8,158 nucleotides of DNA from Thermoanaerobaculia bacterium (GCA_017999215.1 JAGOBQ010000166.1:1-8158), one strand, 5' to 3'. Positions 1 to 7,164 are shown, numbered from the stretch's first letter. The notes: a model not told the origin generated them from the letters alone. A program made the numbers and translations.

Positions 1-1208
1 GGATCGCGCAAGTCGCTTTGCCCCATCGGATACCGGAAGGCACCGATGACCTGAATCCCGGCTCCCCAGGCCAGGGCAATAAGGAAGAGCGTCCTTGCCG
101 CCCGTCCGAGCGAGCCCAGGGCGGGCGGAAGGAGCCAGACAACCGCCGGGATCACGTCGACCATGAAACGCGGCCCGTAACACGCTCCCGCAGTGAAGTC
201 CGTTCGCGAGAAGAGAATCAAATGGAGAAGGAGACCGGCCCCGATCGCCGCGTCGTTCGCTCCGTCGGGCCCGGCGCGCCTCCGCCAGATCCGAACCGCC
301 ACAAATGCCAGGAACGGCGAGAAGACGAAGAGGCCCTTCGACGGGCTCACGAGGAGTCCGGCGAACCCCTCGAGCAGCGGCTGCTCGAGTAGGACCGGGC
401 GCGCCTTTGCGAGAACCGCGTAGAAGCCCCCGGGATGCCCGAAGTAGTGCACGTTGTAGGCGACGAACGGCCCGGCGCCTGCGAGGAGTCCCAAGCCCAG
501 CCCGGGCCACGATCGGGGTGAACGCAGCGAGCGCGTCGCCACGAAGGGAGCGACAGCCAGGACGTTGAAGGGCCTGTTCGCGGCATGGAGGCCGACGAGA
601 AGCCCGAGCAGGACGTCGAAGGCCCGCCCCCTCCTATCGTTCTGGCAAAGACCCAGGATTCCTATCAGGAGCACCTGCCCGAGGGTGTGCTGCCAGAGTC
701 CCTGGGAGCTCGTGACCCAGGTGTTCGTCGCGAAGGCGTATCCGCTCGCGAGCAGGAGCGCATCCCTTTCCCGGGTCCGCCTCAAGAGAAGAGCCAGGAG
801 CGCCGCCGCGCCCGCCGCCGTGAGGCCGGACGCGAGGACCTTCTCCATGAGTTCTGCGAGGTCGTGAATCCGGCGCTCCGTCCAGCCCCGGAGGGAAAGC
901 CACCCGACGACCGGACCGTACGTCGGGGCCAGCAAGACAGGCAGGACGATCGGGTACATCGACACGGGTTCGCCCCGGACGGACGACTGGATCCAGTAGG
1001 GGCGCGCGCGGTCCATCGAGGTCGCCTCGAGGATCGGCTCGAGGCTCACGGTCCCGTGGCCCCACATCGCGAAGGGGAGGAAGCGTGTCGGATAGTTGTC
1101 TCCCGCGGAGATCGTGCGTCCGTTGAGGTTGTAGACAACGAACGCCACGAGGAAGAATGCGAAGACGAGACGCCTCCGACGATGGGCGACCTGCTCGGAG
1201 GCCGTCAT
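1..1208 (-). CDS. Multi-pass membrane protein, GT-C/PMT-like (C-terminus cut by window edge)
   Basis: An open frame runs from an ATG at 1208 to the left edge without a stop, giving 402 visible residues. After a basic N-terminus the protein is largely hydrophobic, with candidate membrane helices near residues 13-27, 85-104, 125-142, 175-188, 197-222, 236-251, 292-306, 322-334, 350-364 and 373-391. The first loop carries 'SAGDNYPTRFLPF' (35-47). Two further motifs, 'SPSKGLFVFSPF' (288-299) and 'YGPRFMVDVIP' (344-354), resemble those I associate with bacterial lipid-linked sugar transferases of the GT-C/PMT type and their uncharacterised relatives. An acidic residue in the first extracytoplasmic loop (D37) fits that fold, but no donor or acceptor can be named. 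The start overlaps the lipoprotein stop as ATGA and has no clear Shine-Dalgarno, so translational coupling is likely. It is probably the last step of the left-hand glycan operon. Being a membrane protein is nearly certain; being a glycosyltransferase is inference. Confidence 0.78.
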   Translation of the reverse strand, partial: MTASEQVAHRRRRLVFAFFLVAFVVYNLNGRTISAGDNYPTRFLPFAMWGHGTVSLEPILEATSMDRARPYWIQSSVRGEPVSMYPIVLPVLLAPTYGPVVGWLSLRGWTERRIHDLAELMEKVLASGLTAAGAAALLALLLRRTRERDALLLASGYAFATNTWVTSSQGLWQHTLGQVLLIGILGLCQNDRRGRAFDVLLGLLVGLHAANRPFNVLAVAPFVATRSLRSPRSWPGLGLGLLAGAGPFVAYNVHYFGHPGGFYAVLAKARPVLLEQPLLEGFAGLLVSPSKGLFVFSPFLAFVAVRIWRRRAGPDGANDAAIGAGLLLHLILFSRTDFTAGACYGPRFMVDVIPAVVWLLPPALGSLGRAARTLFLIALAWGAGIQVIGAFRYPMGQSDLRD

Positions 1209-1648
1209 GGCGCCGGGATCGCGACCAGTGTGAATCGACCGAGCTCCCCCACCGCTCCGCGGTTCGTCCTCGCCTGCAGAATCAGCTCGTGCGCTCCCGG
1301 CCCGGTCTCGGCCGGGTCCAGGACGAGATGAAACCCCGCGCGCGAGGAGTCCTTCACGGAGGGGAAGGATTTCGCGACGTCCGGGCGTGGGAAGCGTGCG
1401 CCGGATGATCGGAGGAGCTTCCCGTCCGAGTACACGTTCACTTCCGCGATCCCGTCGTCGGAGAGGGCCCACCCCGCGAGGACGACGGAACTGCCAGGGG
1501 CCGCCCGAACGACCGGCGTGCTCGGAAGGTCGAGGCGCCCAGCCGGAAGGCGCGCCCGCTTCGCGAAGCGTGAATCGCTCTTCTCACAACCGCAGAGAAG
1601 GGTCGCCAGCAGGAGCGCTGCGGAGTATCGCCGACCGGGACGCAGCAT
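1205..1648 (-). CDS. Small predicted lipoprotein with one beta-sandwich-like 'GWA...RPDV' module
   Basis: This 147-residue protein starts with a basic stretch and a hydrophobic core ending in 'LLCGC', which gives a plausible lipobox with Cys21 as the lipidated residue. I therefore predict export and lipid anchoring. The rest is one module, with 'GWALSDDGI' (59-67), 'VNVYSDGKLL' (70-79), 'RPDVAKSFP' (88-96), 'AGFHLVLD' (104-111) and a final beta-rich 'HELILQARTNRGAVGE' region. This pattern looks like an Ig-like or carbohydrate-binding beta-sandwich that I recall from secreted acidobacterial proteins; I know of no assigned function. I chose the ATG at 1648 because the signal sequence begins there, although an open frame continues upstream with no protein-like content. 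No good Shine-Dalgarno is visible. The stop overlaps the next gene's ATG by 4 bp, so the lipoprotein and the membrane protein are probably made in a fixed ratio and may act together. Confidence 0.75.
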   Translation of the reverse strand: MLRPGRRYSAALLLATLLCGCEKSDSRFAKRARLPAGRLDLPSTPVVRAAPGSSVVLAGWALSDDGIAEVNVYSDGKLLRSSGARFPRPDVAKSFPSVKDSSRAGFHLVLDPAETGPGAHELILQARTNRGAVGELGRFTLVAIPAP

Positions 1649-1752
1649 GAGGCCGGAGCATTCTACAGGCGGAGAAGCCGACTTCGCCGACGTCGGAGCG
1701 CGGCCTGGTCGCCGTGTCCGTCTGTCGCACGGGCTTATCCGGGATCCGAAGC
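1649..1752. other. Short intergenic gap inside the minus-strand operon
   Basis: This 104-bp gap lies between the glycosyltransferase stop and the lipoprotein start. It has a perfect 10-bp palindrome CCGACGTCGG at 1687-1696 and a -10-like TAGAAT on the minus strand (1665-1660), but no matching -35 box and no terminator-like hairpin with a T-run. It does not clearly break the operon. A weak internal promoter giving a nearly leaderless lipoprotein mRNA cannot be excluded. Confidence 0.4.
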
Positions 1753-4410
1753 TCAGCTCGGGCCGCGTCGCAGGCTCACGAGCCGTTCGAGCCTCCGCCG
1801 GGCCAGAGCCCCCGCGCCTCCGGCCCACTCGTCGAACACGGCACGGCCCCCGGCGCCGATCCGCGCCGCGAGACTCGGGTCCGAAGCGACCTCCAGCATG
1901 AGCCGGGCGGCCGTCTCCACGTCGGGTTCTGCCCAAAACGCCCTTGCCGGATAGGGGCCGACGCGTCGGCCGAGCGGAACACGACGATAGGGAACCAGCT
2001 GCGCGGCATCGGGGCGCAGGAAGTCCTCACAGCCTCCATACGCCGTCGCGATGACCGGCTTTCGGCACGCCATGGCCTCGAGGAGCGTCAGCCCGAGGCC
2101 TTCGCTTCGGTGCAGGGAGAGGCAAGCGTCCACGGACGCATGCAGCGCGAGGAGCTCCTCGCGCTCCGCGTAGCCGTTCACGATCCGGACCCGGCTACCG
2201 CGTGCGAGTCGTTCGAGCGCCCGCACCTGTCGGGCCGTCGCGTTCGTCGTCTTGAGGAAGAGGAGCTCGCGGCCGGGCTCGGGGAACGCCTTTCGGAACG
2301 CCGCGACGGCCGCCCCCGGGTTCTTCCGCCGGACGAAGGATGCCGCGTCGAAGACGAACAGGAAGACGAAGTCCTCGTCCGAGAGTCCGAACCGCTTCCG
2401 GTCGGGACCGGGCCACGGCTCCGAGGGCAGGGAGGGCGGAATGCGGACGACCGGGACCTCCGCGCGCGAGGAGATAGACCTCTGGCAGAAGGAGGACGCC
2501 ACCCACACCTCGTCGACGAGACCCAGCGCTCCGTCGAACGCGGGCGGAAACTCCTCGAGCTCCCAGAACCAGTACCCGACGCTCCTCCTTCCGTCGAGGA
2601 GAGTCCTCCGGGCCGAGACGACGGACGGCAGCTGGTCGGCGTTCACGAAGAAGAGGTTCACGGGGAACGGCGTCGAGGCCGCGAGGCGGGATATCGTCCG
2701 GTCCTGCCTCCGGAGCCACTCCTGGGGGATCGTGATCGGGGCGACGGGCACGCCCTCGGCCTCCAGCATCCTCACGAAGCAGCGCGCCACCTCCGCGATC
2801 CCGCTCTCCGTGTCCAGGTAGCCGAAGAGGTTCACGCCGAAGGGCTCCTCGACCGGAGTGACGCGGGTTCCCGTAGCCGATGCGGGGGACATCGCAGGGC
2901 GACGAGCCGGTTCGTGCGGCGGCGCCGAATCCAACCCGTGCGGCCGGGTCTCGCTCAGGCTCACCGCGGGGAACCTCCGGCACCAGTACCGGTAGCGGAA
3001 TCTCCGATAGAGCGTCGTGCCCAGGATCGTCGAGAGGATCCGTGTCCGCGCAGACCCCGGAGGACACCGATAGCCGGCGACGGCCTCGGGAGCCAGGGGG
3101 GGATCCTGAAAGAGGAACTGCAAGGCCTGAGGTCGGGACGAGCCTCCGGGGCTCTTTGCCGGCACCGCGACGTCGACCACGGCGATCGGGGTCCGCCCGT
3201 CGTCCAGGCCGGCTCGGGTCGCCGGGCCGATTCCGAGACCCGCTGCTCCCGGCCCCCGAACCCAGTCGACGAGCTCCGCCGCCTGATCGGTATACGCTCG
3301 CGGATAGACCGCCCTCACGTCCGGACGCGCCTGCCAAACATCCTCCGCGAACGGCGGCAGGAGTGTCTTGCCCCGGGTAGGGCGGACGGCCCATTCCCGG
3401 AACGAGCTCGGTCCCGTACGAAACGGGTCGCGCCACGAGTACCCCTCCGCCTCGGCGCGGCAGAACGTCGCCCGGAGGAGGGGTGCGACCGGGTCGCCGT
3501 CGTCGAACTTCCCGTAGGCATAGGGCAACGTTCGCGCGACGGCATGTCCTTCGGCCCAGATGGAGTCGGAATAGAGAGCGAAGAGGTCCCGGCCAGCCCG
3601 GGTCAGGTCGCCGAGAACGAACCGGTCCTGGTGCTTCGATAGGACCTCGGGACGGTCGGGAACGAATCCGCTGAAATGGAAGAACCGAATCCGTTCTCCC
3701 GAAACCAGCCAGGCCCCGTCCCGCCGGGAGATCTCTCCCCGCTCGTGGAGGTTCCAGTAGGCGACGTTGAGCGTCGGATCGCGAAGGATCTCGACTCCGG
3801 CGAAGAATGCCGGCGCGAGATCGATCCACTTCTGGTCGGTGAAGAGACCCTTTTCCGGGGCGGACGCTCCCCCGCGGACGAGCCTGTCCTTCCACCAGGA
3901 AAGCATCCGGCTCGACTCCTCGGACCGTCGCACGCCGATGAACCCGAGGTTGTAGGTACCCGAGACGAGGAAGGCGGCCTCGGTCGGGCGCCTCCCGTCC
4001 ACGGGGATCGGCGAGAGCGCGTGCGGCGTCAGCGCGACGTTCGAGCTGCGAAGGGCGTCGATGACCGGAGATACCGGGGCGAGGACGATGATGTCGGGGT
4101 CGAAGTAGAGCGCCACGTCCTCGTTGCCGGTCGCGAGCAGCCGCTGGAGGAACGCCGGCTTCACGGCCGTGCTCAGCTCCATGACGTCGTACCGGAAAGC
4201 CATGGAGCGGAAGGCCGAGATTCCGAGATCCTCCGCTTCCATCAGGTCGAACGGCTCGGTCGAAGGGTCCACCAGGCCGTCGCTACGATCCGCGAGGAGG
4301 ACGACGACCCTGGCGCCGGGGTGATGCTCGCGGAACGACCTCGCCCATACCCGCGCGTAAGCGAGGTAGTTCTTCGCGACGATCGTCCCCGCAACGACTC
4401 CGGAGTTCAC
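1753..4410 (-). CDS. Two-domain glycosyltransferase: N-terminal GT-A-like plus C-terminal GT4 (GT-B)
   Basis: The protein has 885 residues. The N-terminal part (about 5-330) has the look of a nucleotide-sugar transferase of GT-A fold: 'TIVAKNYLAYARV' (9-21), a metal-binding DPD (104-106) after 'ALYF', 'NLGFIG' (154-159), 'TDQKW' (191-195) and 'HFSGF' (245-249). Residues of roughly 330-523 form a connector with a basic aromatic patch 'RRFRYRYWCRRF' (469-480) and a Pro/Ala-rich stretch. The C-terminal part (524-885) is a GT4/Glycos_transf_1 domain: 'FGVNLFGYLDTESGIAEVAR' opens it, followed by 'GYWFWELEEFP' (612-622), the phosphate-binding 'RRKNP' (694-698) and the E-x7-E signature E770/E778 in 'EGLGLTLLEAMACRKPVIAT'. 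Both active sites look intact, so it probably adds two sugars in sequence in the cytoplasm; the sugars are unknown. The GTG start at 4410 overlaps the methyltransferase stop as GTGA. The upstream ATG at 4764 would run 357 bp into that gene with nonsense protein, so I reject it. Confidence 0.88.
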   Translation of the reverse strand: MNSGVVAGTIVAKNYLAYARVWARSFREHHPGARVVVLLADRSDGLVDPSTEPFDLMEAEDLGISAFRSMAFRYDVMELSTAVKPAFLQRLLATGNEDVALYFDPDIIVLAPVSPVIDALRSSNVALTPHALSPIPVDGRRPTEAAFLVSGTYNLGFIGVRRSEESSRMLSWWKDRLVRGGASAPEKGLFTDQKWIDLAPAFFAGVEILRDPTLNVAYWNLHERGEISRRDGAWLVSGERIRFFHFSGFVPDRPEVLSKHQDRFVLGDLTRAGRDLFALYSDSIWAEGHAVARTLPYAYGKFDDGDPVAPLLRATFCRAEAEGYSWRDPFRTGPSSFREWAVRPTRGKTLLPPFAEDVWQARPDVRAVYPRAYTDQAAELVDWVRGPGAAGLGIGPATRAGLDDGRTPIAVVDVAVPAKSPGGSSRPQALQFLFQDPPLAPEAVAGYRCPPGSARTRILSTILGTTLYRRFRYRYWCRRFPAVSLSETRPHGLDSAPPHEPARRPAMSPASATGTRVTPVEEPFGVNLFGYLDTESGIAEVARCFVRMLEAEGVPVAPITIPQEWLRRQDRTISRLAASTPFPVNLFFVNADQLPSVVSARRTLLDGRRSVGYWFWELEEFPPAFDGALGLVDEVWVASSFCQRSISSRAEVPVVRIPPSLPSEPWPGPDRKRFGLSDEDFVFLFVFDAASFVRRKNPGAAVAAFRKAFPEPGRELLFLKTTNATARQVRALERLARGSRVRIVNGYAEREELLALHASVDACLSLHRSEGLGLTLLEAMACRKPVIATAYGGCEDFLRPDAAQLVPYRRVPLGRRVGPYPARAFWAEPDVETAARLMLEVASDPSLAARIGAGGRAVFDEWAGGAGALARRRLERLVSLRRGPS

Positions 4411-5297
4411 GCGGCCCCCGACGCCCGGTCCTCGCCCGGATTCCGAAGAACGACGAGGTCCTGGTTCCCCCAGTTCCCCCTCAGCCCGTCCGGGATCACG
4501 GCACGGACCTCCAGCTCCTGACCCCACCGCTCCCGGACGAACTCCGGCGTCTGGAAGGTCGAGTGATAGAAGTCGGGGAAGACCCCCGCCCAGCCGTCGT
4601 TCGTCACGAAGAGGAAGCCTTCGCTCTCGTACCGCCTCCGGTACTCGCGCATACCGGGGTGCTCGGGCGCCGTGGCGAAGAAGCCGGCCCACTTGGACCG
4701 CCCCTCGTAGGTCGCGAGGAGAATCCCGCCAGACCGGAGCACGCGACGCAGCTCGCGGAGCCACGCCAGCTGATGGGGTCCGTCCAGATGCGTGAAGACG
4801 CTGATGGCCACGACGAGGTCAAAGGATGCGTCCGGATAGTCCAGCGGGGGCCACTCCTCGTTTCGGCGAACGTCGACCCCGTCGTAGGCCCCCCGCAGCC
4901 ACGAAACGGCCCAGGAGTCGATGTCCGTTCCGCGGACCCGGAGGTGAGGCGCCGCGGTCCGCAGCCATCGGAGGAGCTTCCCGCAACCGACCCCGAAATC
5001 GAGGACGTCACCCAGGTCCGTCCACGCGCGCCCCTCGGCGAGGAGCGCACGCTCGAGGTCGCGCAGGGCCAGGAGTCCCGCTTCGTGGAACCTGTCCGCT
5101 CGGTAGTCGCCGATCACGCGGTGTCGAAGGTGCGGGGGCGGAAGAGGTCCGAGTCCGCGGCCGGCGAGAGCGGCCCGAAACGCCAGGTCCCTCGGGAGCT
5201 GCGCGACGGACCGGACGGCCGTTCTCAGGAGATAGGCTCGTCGGGCGCGCCGGAGACGGTCCTCTGGTCCCGGGCCTTCGACGTGAGTCTCGCTCAT
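4407..5297 (-). CDS. Class I SAM-dependent methyltransferase
   Basis: This 296-residue protein has a Rossmann-type methyltransferase core. Motif I is 'VLDFGVGCGKLL' (98-109), the acidic end of strand beta-2 is 'GTDID' (123-127), and 'FDLVVAISVFTHL' (159-171) with 'LRELRRVLRSGGILLATYEG' (180-199) gives motifs post-I to III. The best family match by eye is Methyltransf_11/25. An N-terminal helical extension (1-60) and a C-terminal region with aromatic residues ('GWAGVFPDFYHSTFQTPEF', 235-253) probably bind the acceptor. By position it may methylate a sugar of the glycan made by the neighbouring glycosyltransferase, but small-molecule or lipid-linked acceptors are also possible. The ATG at 5297 is supported by GGGAG 5 nt upstream; the open frame above it is non-coding in character. 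It appears to be the first gene of the operon, and its stop overlaps the next start by 4 bp. Confidence 0.88.
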   Translation of the reverse strand: MSETHVEGPGPEDRLRRARRAYLLRTAVRSVAQLPRDLAFRAALAGRGLGPLPPPHLRHRVIGDYRADRFHEAGLLALRDLERALLAEGRAWTDLGDVLDFGVGCGKLLRWLRTAAPHLRVRGTDIDSWAVSWLRGAYDGVDVRRNEEWPPLDYPDASFDLVVAISVFTHLDGPHQLAWLRELRRVLRSGGILLATYEGRSKWAGFFATAPEHPGMREYRRRYESEGFLFVTNDGWAGVFPDFYHSTFQTPEFVRERWGQELEVRAVIPDGLRGNWGNQDLVVLRNPGEDRASGAA

Positions 5298-5302
5298 TCG
5301 GA

Positions 5303-5307
5303 CTCCC
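5303..5307 (-). promoter_or_regulatory. Ribosome binding site of the methyltransferase gene
   Basis: GGGAG on the minus strand, 5 nt before the ATG at 5297, fits a Shine-Dalgarno sequence. It fixes this start over any of the upstream codons in the same open frame. Confidence 0.6.
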
Positions 5308-5311
5308 GGGA

Positions 5312-5338
5312 TTGTGCCCGGTTTCGTCTCGGGCGCAA
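5312..5338. repeat. Imperfect 9-bp inverted repeat near the methyltransferase start
   Basis: TTGTGCCCG (5312-5320) and CGGGCGCAA (5330-5338) are reverse complements at 8 of 9 positions, with a 9-nt spacer. The 18-bp centre-to-centre spacing of the half-sites suits a dimeric regulator, and the repeat covers the only candidate promoter of the left-hand operon. As RNA from the plus strand it would pair fully, with one G-U. Operator, chance palindrome and small hairpin are all possible. Confidence 0.35.
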
Positions 5339-5553
5339 GGTTCGGCGCCGCTGCTCCCGCTTTTCGGCGGCACCTCGCACCGGGATGGCGCGTTTCGATG
5401 CTGCCGCACGGGCCGCTGGACTGTACGATCGCCACGTCCAATGAGGAGCGCTCGACCGGGCAGCGACGCCGCGACCCTTCATCCTCTTCGCACTGGCGTC
5501 GTGAGCGCCTCCGCATGGGCCACCTTCCCGGCCCGATTGCCGCGGCACACAGG

Positions 5554-6534
5554 ATGAAGCTCGTCCTCCACTGCGGACTCCACAAGACCGGGAGCACGAG
5601 CTTTCAGAACGCCTGCCTGGAAGCCCAGCCGACCCTCGCCGAGCACGGCGTGCTCTATCCGTCCACCTGGGAGGGAGGGCAGTTTCCCCTTCAGCACGCC
5701 GAAGTCGCGCTGGCCCTGCTGTCCGGAGAAGTCGACCGCGTGATCTCGTGGCTGAAAGGGCTTCAGACGGGACCAAAGCCCGACGTCGACACAATCCTCA
5801 TCTCGGCGGAGGACCTCTGCAGCCTCTTCTGGGTCCCCCGGACGCTCGAGTCCTTTCACCACAAAGCGGCTCGGCTCTTCGATGACGTCCGCTACGTCCT
5901 CGTTCTGAGACGGCTCGGCGAGCTCGTCCCTTCGGCGATCCGGCAGTACCTCGTCCATTCCGGCACCTGCCTCCTCGACCCGGATGCCCGGTTCGACGTC
6001 TCCCGCTACTTCCGGATGGTCGCCACCTTCGAAGACCTCCTCGGACCCGCGGTCACGACGGTCTCCTACGCGACGCTCCGCGACAGCGGACGGTTCTGTA
6101 ACGCGCTTCTCGACACGTGCGTCCCCGGGCGAACAGCCGGGCTGCTCACCGAGCGAACCGACAACGCGGGAGCAGGCAGGCGCGATCCCACCCTCTACCT
6201 GACGGCGACACTCCGCGGGGCGATCGCCCTGAGCACCGGCACCAATCCGTACGCCCTGCGGGTCGAGGAAGAGCTCGGCGCCCTCCTCGACCCGGAGGCT
6301 CTGGCTGCCGCCTTCCGGAAGCCGGACGGCGCCGCGAGAGCCACGGCTTTCCTCGACGAGGCCGCCGACGCCTTCGCCCGGAGGGAGATCACCCGGCAGG
6401 CTGACGCGCTCCGCGCGGCGTACGCCGGGAGGGCCTTCCTGGACTTCTTCCTCGAGGACGAGGGGTCGGGCGGCCGACCGGACAGGCCCGGTAGCCCGGG
6501 CGCGGAGCTGGCGGACACTGGCCCTTCTTCCTAA
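5554..6534 (+). CDS. Sulfotransferase-like protein (PAPS-binding P-loop-like motif)
   Basis: This 326-residue protein opens with 'MKLVLHCGLHKTGSTSFQ'. HKTGSTS (10-16) is the usual form of the 5'-phosphosulfate-binding loop in bacterial sulfotransferase-like proteins. 'ILISAEDL' (81-88) and 'RYVLVLRRLGELVPSAIRQY' (113-132), with R119/R120 and S127, match the region that binds the 3'-phosphate of PAPS. These support transfer of sulfate from PAPS to an unknown acceptor, plausibly the glycan of the adjacent operon. The C-terminal half (about 215-300) is alpha-helical and poorly recognisable, and the tail after residue 305 is Gly/Pro-rich and probably disordered. I chose the ATG at 5554 because the P-loop strand of the family normally starts at the N-terminus. 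An in-frame ATG at 5515 would add 13 residues with no better ribosome site. Only AGG next to the ATG is seen as a weak signal. Some proteins with this motif are uncharacterised, so the activity is inferred. Confidence 0.75.
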   Translation: MKLVLHCGLHKTGSTSFQNACLEAQPTLAEHGVLYPSTWEGGQFPLQHAEVALALLSGEVDRVISWLKGLQTGPKPDVDTILISAEDLCSLFWVPRTLESFHHKAARLFDDVRYVLVLRRLGELVPSAIRQYLVHSGTCLLDPDARFDVSRYFRMVATFEDLLGPAVTTVSYATLRDSGRFCNALLDTCVPGRTAGLLTERTDNAGAGRRDPTLYLTATLRGAIALSTGTNPYALRVEEELGALLDPEALAAAFRKPDGAARATAFLDEAADAFARREITRQADALRAAYAGRAFLDFFLEDEGSGGRPDRPGSPGAELADTGPSS

Positions 6535-6551
6535 CCGCCTGGCGTCCGCAA

Positions 6552-6587
6552 AGCCCCCGCACCCCCGGCTGCCGGGATGCGGGGGCT
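6552..6587. terminator. Strong hairpin between convergent genes, likely terminator
   Basis: AGCCCCCGCA (6552-6561) pairs perfectly with TGCGGGGGCT (6578-6587), and inside it CCCGG (6564-6568) pairs with CCGGG (6572-6576) around a CTG loop. It lies 17 bp after the sulfotransferase-like stop and 28 bp beyond the stop of the secreted-protein gene on the other strand, so it can end both transcripts. The minus-strand side is followed by only TTT and the plus-strand side has no T-run, so it is a weak fit to the classic intrinsic terminator, though very stable. Confidence 0.7.
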
Positions 6588-6615
6588 CAGGCCCAGGGCG
6601 TGTGCTTCGTGGGCT

Positions 6616-7164
6616 CTACTGGAAGTAGCCGGTGACGTCCACGGTCACGTGGAACGTGTAGTTCCCGTAGACCCCCGGCGTGGAGTACCCGCTCCCTCTC
6701 ACCATGATGTCGTTGTCCGTCCCTGGCGTCACAACGTCACCCAGCGGGATCAGCCCACCGTTCGCCAGCGTCTCCGGCAGGTTGTACGTGACGATTGCCC
6801 GGCAGGGGTATCCCTCCGGCATCGGGCTCGGGCAGATCTGGATCACCCCTCCCGCCGGCGCCGTCGGCGTCACCAGCGAGAAGTTGAACGTCATCGCCTT
6901 GGCCGTCGTCGGCACCCCGCACGCCCCACGCGCACGCCACCGCCGGAAGTTGTCCGCGTTCGGGTCCGTGATCGTCGCGAACACCCCTCCGCCCGTCCCC
7001 TGCGCCGACGGCGTCCCCGTCCGCGTGTCGTAGAGACGGCACGGCGTCACCGCGTAGTACTCGTACGGGCCGGACTGCGCCTCCGCGGCACCGGCCGCAA
7101 GGAGAAGGGCCCAGGCCGCAAGTGCGAGCCGGAACAGACGGCGAACCCTATTCCATGTCTTCAT
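6616..7164 (-). CDS. Secreted protein with one 'TPCRLYDTR...DVTGYF' beta-rich module
   Basis: This 182-residue protein has a textbook signal peptide: basic 'KTWNRVRR', a hydrophobic core to about residue 26, and a likely cut after 'AEA' (27-29). The mature part is one module, with 'TPCRLYDTRTG' (40-50), 'CGVPTTAKAMTFNFSLVTPT' (82-101), 'IQICPSPMPEGYPCRAIVTY' (108-127) and a final 'FHVTVDVTGYF' (171-181). Four cysteines at 42, 82, 111 and 121 could form disulfides outside the cytoplasm. I recall this module in many large secreted or surface proteins of acidobacteria and myxobacteria; its function is not known to me. The start at 7164 is fixed by the signal peptide and by AGGA 7 nt upstream. 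An in-frame ATG at 7209 would add 15 residues ahead of the signal and is less likely. It lies 65 bp after a gene with the same kind of module, so the pair is probably one transcript that ends at the hairpin downstream. Confidence 0.8.
   Translation of the reverse strand: MKTWNRVRRLFRLALAAWALLLAAGAAEAQSGPYEYYAVTPCRLYDTRTGTPSAQGTGGGVFATITDPNADNFRRWRARGACGVPTTAKAMTFNFSLVTPTAPAGGVIQICPSPMPEGYPCRAIVTYNLPETLANGGLIPLGDVVTPGTDNDIMVRGSGYSTPGVYGNYTFHVTVDVTGYFQ

Larger units (their letters stand above)
5298..5553. promoter_or_regulatory. Divergent intergenic region between methyltransferase and sulfotransferase-like genes
   Basis: This 256-bp stretch separates two genes read away from each other, so it should hold promoters for both. 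On the minus strand, TTGCGC (5338-5333) and CACAAT (5316-5311), 16 bp apart, are a weak sigma70-like pair, but the predicted transcript would begin almost at the methyltransferase Shine-Dalgarno, which is awkward. On the plus strand I find only isolated matches such as TACGAT near 5424. Open frames cross the region but have no protein-like content. Regulation is therefore not readable from sequence, apart from the inverted repeat listed separately. Confidence 0.4.

Noticed and set aside
18..1331. Several plus-strand open frames opposite the membrane protein and lipoprotein
   Set aside because: All are highly charged, lack hydrophobic cores and have no motifs, while the minus strand reads as a coherent membrane protein.
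1660..1665. TAGAAT on the minus strand as a -10 box for the lipoprotein gene
   Set aside because: The hexamer 17 bp upstream (GGCGAA) is not a -35 match, and the implied leader would be only about 5 nt.
1687..1696. Palindrome CCGACGTCGG as an operator or part of a terminator
   Set aside because: Ten-base GC-rich palindromes arise easily by chance here, there is no loop, no T-run and no second copy nearby.
1714..3642. A 642-residue open frame on the plus strand opposite the glycosyltransferase
   Set aside because: It is rich in Arg, Pro, Gly and Glu without any domain, and lies wholly antisense to a gene with two clear sets of catalytic motifs. Long antisense frames are expected in GC-rich DNA.
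2195..3895. A 566-residue minus-strand open frame in another register within the glycosyltransferase gene
   Set aside because: Low-complexity Arg/Gly/Pro composition and no recognisable motif; it is a shadow of the real frame.
4411..4764. An N-terminal extension of the glycosyltransferase from the ATG at 4764
   Set aside because: It would add 118 residues read out of frame through the methyltransferase gene and they have no protein-like pattern. The GTG at 4410 gives a natural N-terminus and a 4-bp overlap.
5314..5553. An upstream extension of the sulfotransferase-like protein
   Set aside because: The added residues are Arg/Pro/Ser-rich, and the family's P-loop strand normally begins at the N-terminus. 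The 13-residue extension from 5515 cannot be fully excluded.
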